Positions 57,553-64,000 of a stretch of 64,000 nucleotides of DNA are shown one piece after another. Made by a program: the position numbers and the translations under genes. Source of the stretch: Marinobacter flavimaris (lineage in GTDB: Bacteria; Pseudomonadota; Gammaproteobacteria; Pseudomonadales; Oleiphilaceae); the NCBI RefSeq assembly GCF_002933295.1, contig NZ_PSSW01000002.1, positions 434,001 to 498,000 of the forward strand, in the 5' to 3' direction. Each line of letters opens with the position of its first letter. Position 1 is the stretch's first letter. Below the pieces are notes generated by a model. It was not told the origin of the DNA, made no database searches, and saw nothing but the letters and a program-made list of their open reading frames with translations.

Positions 57553-59178
57553 ATGAAAAAACAGTATTCCATCCGCTTTCTCTTACTTGCCGCTTTGGCG
57601 GCTGCCTTCTCCCTGGTGCTCGTGTTTACCGTAATCTACAGTGCAGACTCGCAGCGTGATCATCTTGAAGAGTTCAGCCACAAATACGTGGATGGACTGG
57701 CAAAATCCTATTTCGATGGGCTGAATACCATGATGGTCACCGGCACCATCGGTAACCGGGATGTGCTTCGGAAAAAGGTGATGGCGTCTGAAGACGTGCT
57801 GGACGTGCGGGTGATTCGCAGTGATCATTTAAACCGGATCTTCGGCAACGGCAACGCGTCGGAACAGAAGCGGGAACCTTTGGACAAGAAAGCGCTTGCA
57901 GGTGAGCGGGTGGAGTCCTATTCCAGCAATGAGGACGGGCGAGTCTACACACTGATCGAGCCCGTGATCGCGATGGAAAACTATCAGGGCGTCAACTGTC
58001 TTGGCTGTCATCAGGCCAGTGAGGGTGACGTTCTTGGAGCCATTCGGGTGGACTATTCCATGGCTGACAGCGATGCCCGTTTGCAGCAGCAACTGCTGAC
58101 CAGTGGCGGTATTCAGGTAGCCATCTTTGCTGCGGTGTTTTTCCTGACCGCCGCCGCTTTGAGTCGACTGGTGTTTTCCCGTTTGCGGCGACTCCACGAC
58201 CGCATGGACGAGATCTCCAGAAATTCTGACCTGACCATTGAGCTTGAGGTTACCCGCAACGACGAGATCGGTTCCGTCTCCCGGGCGTTCAACCGCATGA
58301 TGGCGAAGATACGGGAGAGCATGAATACCGTCATGGACAACGCCGAACAGGTTGAACAGGCGGCCAGAAGCATTGCGGGGAAGGCTGACACGACAGAGAG
58401 GGAAGTGCTTGCCCAGCGTGACAACACAGATCAGGTGGCCAGCGCCACTACCGAGATGGCCGCATCTGCGGTTCAGGTTCGGGAAAATGCCATCCATACC
58501 ACCCGAAAATCCGCAGATACTGCGGAATCAGCGAGCAAGGGTGAGAGCCTTGCCCGGAATGCAGTAAAAGGCATCGAGGCATTGAACACCGAGGTCCAGA
58601 GTGGCGCAAAACGCATTGAGCAGCTGGATCAACGTACCAGCCAGATGTCGGATATGCTGGAGGTAATCTCCAATATCGCTGACCAGACCAACCTGCTGGC
58701 GCTCAATGCCGCCATCGAGGCGGCCCGTGCCGGAGAGCAGGGGCGCGGTTTTTCTGTGGTGGCCGATGAGGTGCGTGCGCTGGCGTCGAGAACCCAGGAT
58801 TCAACGGAGGAAATCCGGAACACCATCAACGGACTGAAGGGAGAGGTTGTCGATTGTGTGGCCACCATGCGCCATGCCTCTGAGATGGCAGAGCATCAGG
58901 TTTCAGCCATTCTGACCGTAGAGTCTGAACTGCAAACCATTGCCTCTGCTGTGCGGGAGATCACCAACCTCAATCAGGAAATGGAGAGCGCTGCCAACGA
59001 GCAGAGTGATGTCTCCGAATCCATTAATCACAACGTGATTGAAATCAGTCGCTCGGCAGAGCAGACCTCCGGGGATGCCAAGGAGACAGCGAGAATCGCC
59101 GGAGACCTTCTGGCTATGGCCGAGAATCTCAGGAAAACCATCGAACAGTTCCGGCTGAATCAGGAAGGCCGCCCTTAG
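57553..59178 (+). CDS. Methyl-accepting chemotaxis protein with a periplasmic c-type heme motif
   Basis: The 541-residue chemoreceptor has a first membrane helix (about 10-30), a periplasmic domain with CLGCH (Cys149, Cys152, His153), a second helix (about 185-210), a HAMP domain (about 210-265) and a long cytoplasmic signalling rod. The tip carries ISNIADQTNLLALNAAIEAA and RGFSVVADEVRALA. CxxCH in the periplasm suggests covalent heme, so the ligand may be oxygen, NO, CO or redox state; this is inferred. ATG 57553 begins the basic pre-helix segment. A DUF3365 CxxCH protein gene lies 0.7 kb downstream on the other strand. Confidence 0.88.
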   Translation: MKKQYSIRFLLLAALAAAFSLVLVFTVIYSADSQRDHLEEFSHKYVDGLAKSYFDGLNTMMVTGTIGNRDVLRKKVMASEDVLDVRVIRSDHLNRIFGNGNASEQKREPLDKKALAGERVESYSSNEDGRVYTLIEPVIAMENYQGVNCLGCHQASEGDVLGAIRVDYSMADSDARLQQQLLTSGGIQVAIFAAVFFLTAAALSRLVFSRLRRLHDRMDEISRNSDLTIELEVTRNDEIGSVSRAFNRMMAKIRESMNTVMDNAEQVEQAARSIAGKADTTEREVLAQRDNTDQVASATTEMAASAVQVRENAIHTTRKSADTAESASKGESLARNAVKGIEALNTEVQSGAKRIEQLDQRTSQMSDMLEVISNIADQTNLLALNAAIEAARAGEQGRGFSVVADEVRALASRTQDSTEEIRNTINGLKGEVVDCVATMRHASEMAEHQVSAILTVESELQTIASAVREITNLNQEMESAANEQSDVSESINHNVIEISRSAEQTSGDAKETARIAGDLLAMAENLRKTIEQFRLNQEGRP

Positions 59179-59205
59179 AACGGCGGCGTGGGTCTGGCGA
59201 CAGGC

Positions 59206-59853
59206 TCAGCCCCGATGGTCGGAAACAAAGGGGTTGGTGGCTCGCTCCCGGCCAAAGGTGGACATCGGACCGTGTCCGGGAATGAACGCAACCTCGTCGC
59301 CGAGCGGGAACAGCTGTTCCCTGATAGAGCGAATCAGTGTTGCGTGGTCGCCCTTTGGAAAATCCGTGCGTCCGATGGAGCCATGGAACAGCACGTCACC
59401 CACAAGCGCCAGACCGGATTCCTTATGATAAAAAACCACATGCCCCGGTGTGTGGCCGGGGCAGTGAAGGACCTCCAGGGTCTGGTTACCCACGGTGACC
59501 TGCTGCCCATCTTCCAGCCAGCGATCCGGGGTGAAAACTTCCGGGGCTGGAAACCCGAACATCTGAGCCTGCTGGGGCAGGCCAACAATCCAGAAATTGT
59601 CTTCCTTCTGAGGCCCCTCAATGGGAATACCCAGCTCTTTGGACAGCTCCGCAGTTCCGCCGGCATGGTCAATGTGGGCATGGGTAAGCAGAATTTTCTC
59701 GACCGTCACGCCTTCCTCAGCCACAGCGGCGCGAATCTTCTCCAGATCCCCGCCCGGATCGACTACGGCTGCCCGGCGCGTCTTTTCGCACCAGATCAGT
59801 GAGCAGTTCTGCTGGAAAGGCGTGACCGGAATGATTCTGTAGTTCAGTGACAT
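59206..59853 (-). CDS. gloC: Hydroxyacylglutathione hydrolase GloC (YcbL)
   Basis: The 215-residue metallo-beta-lactamase-fold enzyme closely resembles E. coli Ycb[21 protein letters not shown] at the start, metal motif [10 protein letters not shown], then [10 protein letters not shown] and [12 protein letters not shown]. It hydrolyses S-lactoylglutathione to lactate and glutathione, the second step of methylglyoxal detoxification. ATG 59853 is chosen by alignment; the upstream in-frame start at 59865 adds only four residues. It converges on the chemoreceptor gene with 27 bases between. Confidence 0.92.
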   Translation of the reverse strand: MSLNYRIIPVTPFQQNCSLIWCEKTRRAAVVDPGGDLEKIRAAVAEEGVTVEKILLTHAHIDHAGGTAELSKELGIPIEGPQKEDNFWIVGLPQQAQMFGFPAPEVFTPDRWLEDGQQVTVGNQTLEVLHCPGHTPGHVVFYHKESGLALVGDVLFHGSIGRTDFPKGDHATLIRSIREQLFPLGDEVAFIPGHGPMSTFGRERATNPFVSDHRG

Positions 59854-59889
59854 ACCTGTTCTCAATCGCTGAAGAAATGGCTAGTGCCA

Positions 59890-60468
59890 TCAGTTTACTG
59901 GAACATCCCGCGTAACAACGAACGCGCCCCGCAAATCGCCCTCGGAGAAGCCGGTCGCCTTGTCTTCAGGATAGAGTTCAGCCAGTTTTGCCTTCACCTC
60001 CGGGGCGATGGACTTACCGTGACAGCCAAGGCAAAGCTTCTGTGTCGGGATGGCGCTCATATATTGGAACGCCGGCTGTCCGGAAGCTTCGGAGACCTGC
60101 CAGACCTCCACCGGTTTTCCGTTCTTCACCGGCTGTCTGTCCATGGCCAGCAGCTGGATCTCCTGCCAGTCGGTGGGGGTGTTTTCCGGGTTCCGGACTT
60201 TCAGACTGGTCCGACTGATGACCCAGCCGCCGCTGCTGTTGTTCCTGGCGATTTCCGGTGCCACAGTCTTGCAAACACCAATACCGTTTGTGAGGCCGCC
60301 TTCTTTGATGGCCGTCTGGAGCGCCTGCTTCAGTGAGCCGCCGAAGCTTTTCACCAGGGAACGTGCTTCGGCAACCATTGCTTTCGGGCTATCTGCTTGG
60401 GGTTGCGCGAGCAGTGGCATGGAAAGCAAGGAGCATAGCAAGGCTGTTGTGATGATCGGTTTGGTCAT
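59890..60468 (-). CDS. DUF3365 (Tll0287-like) periplasmic heme protein
   Basis: The 192-residue secreted protein has a signal peptide (PIITTALLCSLLSMPLLAQ) and a Tll0287-like domain with a c-type heme motif CLGCHG (Cys146, Cys149, His150). ISRTSLKVRNPENTPTDWQ is the conserved central block of the family, and GDLRGAFVVTRDV closes it. These domains resemble PAS folds that bind heme; they are often sensory modules. The soluble form here may bind a gas or carry electrons. ATG 60468 has GGGAGAG upstream. Confidence 0.85.
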   Translation of the reverse strand: MTKPIITTALLCSLLSMPLLAQPQADSPKAMVAEARSLVKSFGGSLKQALQTAIKEGGLTNGIGVCKTVAPEIARNNSSGGWVISRTSLKVRNPENTPTDWQEIQLLAMDRQPVKNGKPVEVWQVSEASGQPAFQYMSAIPTQKLCLGCHGKSIAPEVKAKLAELYPEDKATGFSEGDLRGAFVVTRDVPVN

Positions 60469-60565
60469 TGAATCTCTCCCGGGCTTCTTGGCTTTGGAAT
60501 AAGTATATAACAAAGGAATAATCCCAAATTGAGCCAGGACAGATTCCGGTAGAGCCGATGAATGA

Positions 60566-61240
60566 TTACCACGCCAGCCAGATAACGTGGCGGGCACCCT
60601 TGCCGGGTCGCAAGGCCCTCACAGTAACGGGCTCAACAGAAAATCCTGCCCGTCGCAGCCTCTCTGTGAAGGAATGCTCCTGGCCGGCAGACCAGTAGGC
60701 AAGGATGCCATCAGGTCGCAGGGCGTTCTGGGCGGCCGCAATGCCATCCGGTGAGTAGATCCAGTTGTTTTCTTTGCGGGTGAAGCCTTCCGGGCCGTTG
60801 TCGACATCGAGAAGGATGGCATCCCATTCGCCGTCGCTGTTTCTGAGTAATTCGGCCACATCACCAATGTGAACCTGCGCTCTCGGGTCGTTCAGCGGGT
60901 TGCCCGCCGCAGAGCCCAGCGGCCCGCGATTCCAGGCTTCTACTTCGGGAACCAGCTCGGCTACCGTCACCTGCGCATCGTCGCCCAGAGCGGCCAGCGC
61001 TGCTGCCAGCGTGAACCCCATGCCCAGGCCGCCGATAAGAACCCGGGGAGCAGGCTGATCGGCAATCCGTTCGCACGCCAGGGTGGCAAGAGCATCCTCC
61101 GAGCCGTGGATTCGGCTGTTCATCAATTCTCCGGTGGTGCCGGCAATTTTGATGGAAAATTCATCATTTCGCTGTAAAAGACGTAATCGGGTTCCCTTGC
61201 CGGGGATCGTTGCGGTTCCGATTTCGGTAAAGCGGGCCAT
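60566..61240 (-). CDS. Spermidine-synthase-like SAM-binding protein
   Basis: The 224-residue protein has a spermidine synthase/methyltransferase fold. LIGGLGMGFTLAAAL is the nucleotide-binding loop, TVAELVPEVEAWNRG the second-strand acidic motif, and DAILLDVDNGPEG the later strand. Similar proteins are annotated as spermine/spermidine synthases, but key polyamine-site residues cannot be judged by eye, and a methyltransferase function is possible. It stands alone. Confidence 0.75.
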   Translation of the reverse strand: MARFTEIGTATIPGKGTRLRLLQRNDEFSIKIAGTTGELMNSRIHGSEDALATLACERIADQPAPRVLIGGLGMGFTLAAALAALGDDAQVTVAELVPEVEAWNRGPLGSAAGNPLNDPRAQVHIGDVAELLRNSDGEWDAILLDVDNGPEGFTRKENNWIYSPDGIAAAQNALRPDGILAYWSAGQEHSFTERLRRAGFSVEPVTVRALRPGKGARHVIWLAW

Positions 61241-61330
61241 TGAGAAGTCCTGATGTCGGTAAGGAGGGGCAGTTTAGCTCGCCTGGAGCCAGGTTGAATA
61301 TCACGGACCGAGAATCGGGGTTAAGAGAGG

Positions 61331-61350
61331 TGGTACCCCCGGCAGGACTC
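61331..61350 (-). mobile_element. tRNA 3'-end fragment, candidate attachment site
   Basis: Read on the minus strand this is GAGTCCTGCCGGGGGTACCA: the end of a T-loop, a T-stem strand, an acceptor strand, the discriminator base and CCA. No tRNA body lies upstream. Such isolated 3' ends are left where an integrative element recombines into a tRNA gene. Confidence 0.55.
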
Positions 61351-61405
61351 ATAAAGCTATGTAAGCAATTGTTTTGTATATATATAATCTTTTTTCATGT
61401 TGATA

Positions 61406-61427
61406 TGTGCCCCCATTTGTACCCCCA
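61406..61427 (+). repeat. Tandem TGTRCCCCCA motifs, possible integrase arm sites
   Basis: TGTGCCCCCA (61406) and TGTACCCCCA (61418) are spaced 12 bases apart, start to start. Short repeats of this kind near a tRNA-derived att site are typical of tyrosine-integrase arm binding; that role is inferred. Confidence 0.45.
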
Positions 61428-61826
61428 AAATGGTTTGTGTGTGTTGGATTGGGGCAATTCCTTAAGCAGTTTGATAGCAAGCGTCAATGTGTAAAAAGCA
61501 ACTAGGTTGCGAGGTAATTCATGCCAGGCGATCTGTACCATTTACGCCAGAACTCAATTACAGCATCTTTTCAGAGGTCCGTAATCCCCTCCGTTGCGGC
61601 GCACCACTTTAATGTCATTGTTGTTCCACTTTTAAACAAAAGCGGACATTCAAGTTAGCCTCCGCTCAGGGCCGACGAGCAAATCACTTATGCTTCATAC
61701 AGCCTAATTGATGGAGCAAATCACGGACGCCAGACGATCACATGGAAAGGAAGCTGGGTGCAGGTCAGGGGTTTCAGCTAGCTTTGGGATGCCTGAACCA
61801 GTCTAAACTGTGGGGCCGATCTAATC

Positions 61827-64000
61827 TCAGCGTTCGTTCTTTAATCGAAACCAAAGGGCATAAAGCGCCGGCACAAACAATAGCGTGATCAGAGTGCCGA
61901 CCGCCACGCCACCGATAAGGACATAAGCCAGCGGCCCCCAGAACAGGTCAAAGGTCAGAGGTACAAACGCCAGAACGGCCGCCAGGGCGGTGAGTACCAC
62001 GGGGCGGGCACGTTGGACTGCCGCTTCGACAACGGCTTCCCGGGCAGCCATTCCTGCTTTGAAGTTGTCCTGCACCTGCTGCGTCAGAATCATGGTATTT
62101 CGCATCAGGATGCCGCCCAGGCCAATCAGCCCCAGCAGCGCGGTAAAGCCAAAGGGTTGATTAAACAGCAGCAAAGCCAGCACAGCCCCAATCAGCCCCA
62201 GTGGCGCGGTGGCAAGAACAGTCAATGTGCCGATAAAGGAACGCATCTGAAGCATGATAAAGATCAGCATCAACGCCAACATCACCGGTTGTAATGTCTG
62301 GATTGAAGCATTGGCTTTGGCTGATTGTTCCACCGTACCGCCGATTTCAATACGGTAACCCTCCGACAACTGTTCGCGCAGGCCCGTCATCGCACTCCAT
62401 ATCTCCTTGGTGACATCCGGTGGCTGGGCACCTTCTACATCGGCCTGAACGGCCAGGAAGGGGTCACGGTTGTAACGCTTTATGACGGGGTCCTCGTAAC
62501 GAACCTGCCACTTGCCCAGTTGCTGTACGGAAAGTTTGCGGCCGTCGCGGGTTTTGATCTCAAGATCTTCCGGCATGATCACTTCGCCACGTGCATTACG
62601 CGCCACCAGTTGAACGCTCCTTATGCCCTGGCGCAGTTCGGTGACGGCCACTCCGCGGAGTTGGAACTGCAGTTGCCGGGCAACCTCTGCCGGAGTCAGG
62701 CCCATCCAACCCAGATTTTCCGGATCCATATCAAGATAGAGAGTGGGCACACGCTCATCCCATTCGAGATGCGGCATGACGATGTTCGGATGCCCGGTCA
62801 TGAGAGTGCGGATCTGGTGCGCGATCTCTCTGAGTTGATCGGATTCCGGACCCAGCACACGAAAACTGACCGGCCAGACCACCGGGGGACCGTACAGCAA
62901 ACGCGTCACCCGCACTCGTGCCTCCGGAAATTCACCCGCCGCGATTCTGGTTTCCAGCGCCGAGATGATGCGATCGCGCCCTTTAACGTCCTGCCCAATG
63001 GCAATCAACTTGGCAAATGCCGGGTCCGGCTGCTCGGGGTTGGCCGATACGAAGAATCGGGGCGCACCGGCACCGATGTAAGCGGAAAGGCTTTTCACCT
63101 CCGGCATGTCCATCAGAATCGCTTCCAGGCGTCTGACACTTTGATCCGTGGTGGCAATAGCGCTCCCCTGCGGAGCGTAGACACTGATCAGAACTTCGGG
63201 GCGATCAGAACTGGGAAAAAATTGCTTCTGCACCTGGGTTGCCATCCCGAAAGCACTGATCGCCAGCAAACCCACTGTGATAAAAACGACGGTTTTCCGG
63301 TACTGAACACACGCTGTGATCACCCCACGCAACCGCTGATAAAACGCGCTTTGGTAAAGGTCCTGGCCCATATGCCCGGTGTAATCGGGCAAGAGCTTGA
63401 CGCCCAAATAAGGCGTAAAAGTTACCGCCACCACCCAGGAAATCAACAACGAAAAAGCCAGCACCCAGAAGATGTTGCCGGTGTATTCTCCCACTCCGGA
63501 CTGGGCAAATCCGATGGGGACAAATCCGGCCACCGTCACCAGCGTACCGAACAGCATGGGCGCGGCGGTTACGCTCCAGGCATGACTGGCTGCCCGTACC
63601 CGGTCCCAGCCGCTCTCCATCTTCACGATCATCATTTCAATGGCGATGATCGCATCGTCCACTAACAGACCCAGTGCGATAATCAACGCACCCAGGGTGA
63701 TGCGGTCCAGGTTTATGCCCGCCATTTTCATCAACAAGAAAGTCAGGCCGAGGGTCACAGGAATCGCAATGCCCACCACCAAACCCGCGCGCAGACCGAT
63801 CGCCAGTATGCTAACCCCCATCACCACGACCAACGCAACCAGAAACTTGACCTGAAAAAGATCAACCGCCTGAGTGATGGCTTCCGCCTGATCGGTCAGG
63901 GTCTGTATTGACATTCCCAGCGGCAGCCTGCCCTGTTCGGTACTGACAAACTCGCGCAGCCGCGCGCCAAATTCCAGGCCATTTTCACCCGCACGCATGA
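61827..64000 (-). CDS. RND efflux transporter permease, 5'-truncated by the window edge
   Basis: At least 724 C-terminal residues of an RND-family inner-membrane pump; the frame stays open to the window end, so the first 250-300 residues are missing. ALGLLVDDAIIAIEMM is the transmembrane-helix 4 Asp-Asp proton relay, and IVMPHLEWDERVPTLYLDMD belongs to a periplasmic porter domain. The helix-rich C-terminus ends RLKNER. Large multidrug (HAE-1/AcrB-like) subfamily membership is likely; the substrate is not known. It lies to the right of the integration scar and may be island cargo. Confidence 0.85.
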   Translation of the reverse strand, partial: MRAGENGLEFGARLREFVSTEQGRLPLGMSIQTLTDQAEAITQAVDLFQVKFLVALVVVMGVSILAIGLRAGLVVGIAIPVTLGLTFLLMKMAGINLDRITLGALIIALGLLVDDAIIAIEMMIVKMESGWDRVRAASHAWSVTAAPMLFGTLVTVAGFVPIGFAQSGVGEYTGNIFWVLAFSLLISWVVAVTFTPYLGVKLLPDYTGHMGQDLYQSAFYQRLRGVITACVQYRKTVVFITVGLLAISAFGMATQVQKQFFPSSDRPEVLISVYAPQGSAIATTDQSVRRLEAILMDMPEVKSLSAYIGAGAPRFFVSANPEQPDPAFAKLIAIGQDVKGRDRIISALETRIAAGEFPEARVRVTRLLYGPPVVWPVSFRVLGPESDQLREIAHQIRTLMTGHPNIVMPHLEWDERVPTLYLDMDPENLGWMGLTPAEVARQLQFQLRGVAVTELRQGIRSVQLVARNARGEVIMPEDLEIKTRDGRKLSVQQLGKWQVRYEDPVIKRYNRDPFLAVQADVEGAQPPDVTKEIWSAMTGLREQLSEGYRIEIGGTVEQSAKANASIQTLQPVMLALMLIFIMLQMRSFIGTLTVLATAPLGLIGAVLALLLFNQPFGFTALLGLIGLGGILMRNTMILTQQVQDNFKAGMAAREAVVEAAVQRARPVVLTALAAVLAFVPLTFDLFWGPLAYVLIGGVAVGTLITLLFVPALYALWFRLKNER

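Larger units (their letters stand above)
61241..61826. other. Intergenic region carrying a probable integration scar
   Basis: About 590 bases without a convincing gene, AT-richer than its surroundings from 61351 on. It includes a 20-bp tRNA 3'-end fragment (61331-61350) and a pair of TGTRCCCCCA motifs (61406-61427), described separately. I see nothing recognisable in 61430-61826. Confidence 0.55.

Noticed and set aside
61600..61720. Possible integron attC-like site in the AT-rich spacer
   Set aside because: A GTTAGCC string was seen but no matching inverse core and no integron integrase; it does not fit the consensus.

Overview
The window looks like chromosome of a marine gammaproteobacterium, most likely Marinobacter or a close relative. 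This is inferred from protein resemblance and gene order; no database search was run. Genes are dense, moderately GC-rich and mostly vertical housekeeping, with two small accessory-looking patches (about 46.9-47.5 kb and 61.3 kb to the right edge). I see no rRNA, CRISPR array, prophage or intact insertion sequence.

Layout. 0-9.3 kb: the 3' part of an acyl-homoserine-lactone/penicillin acylase-like gene, a large VolA/Pla-1-type lipase lipoprotein, an enoyl-CoA hydratase, class I fumarase and the protein AMPylase SelO. 9.3-14.1 kb: a four-gene cluster for the compatible solute glucosylglycerate (glycerate kinase, phosphatase, synthase, GH13 phosphorylase). 14.2-18.8 kb: two MDR oxidoreductases, a ParD-like/zeta toxin-antitoxin pair, a DUF1853 gene and a glyoxalase. 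18.9-20.7 kb: a degenerate Clp-type ATPase with a small partner of unknown function. 20.7-28.9 kb: a membrane-anchored cold-shock-domain protein, slyX, then the minus-strand lysine/nitrogen block map-glnD-dapC-arsC-dapD-dapE.

29.0-43.9 kb is the classic translation / envelope superoperon rpsB-tsf-pyrH-frr-uppS-cdsA-dxr-rseP-bamA-skp-lpxD-fabZ-lpxA-lpxB-rnhB, with a striking double hairpin between tsf and pyrH. It is followed by an initiator tRNA with its own strong promoter and terminator. 44.1-47.0 kb is a DctPQM TRAP transporter, followed by a decayed methyl-accepting chemotaxis gene fragment.

47.6-53.0 kb holds a small FN3-like lipoprotein facing a three-gene signalling operon (OmpR-type regulator, LysM-FecR protein, CHASE2 histidine kinase). 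53.1-61.2 kb holds topoisomerase III, a palindromic mobile-looking repeat, bolA, yciO, an unknown protein, a chemoreceptor with a c-type heme motif, gloC, a DUF3365 heme protein and a spermidine-synthase-like methyltransferase. At 61.33 kb a 20-bp tRNA 3'-end fragment followed by two repeated TGTRCCCCCA motifs suggests the end of an integrative element; the RND efflux pump at the right edge would lie inside it.

The observations most worth follow-up are the degenerate Clp-like pair, the CHASE2/FecR/regulator operon, the integrative-element scar, the tsf-pyrH double hairpin and the palindromic repeat upstream of bolA. None is proven to be a new system.
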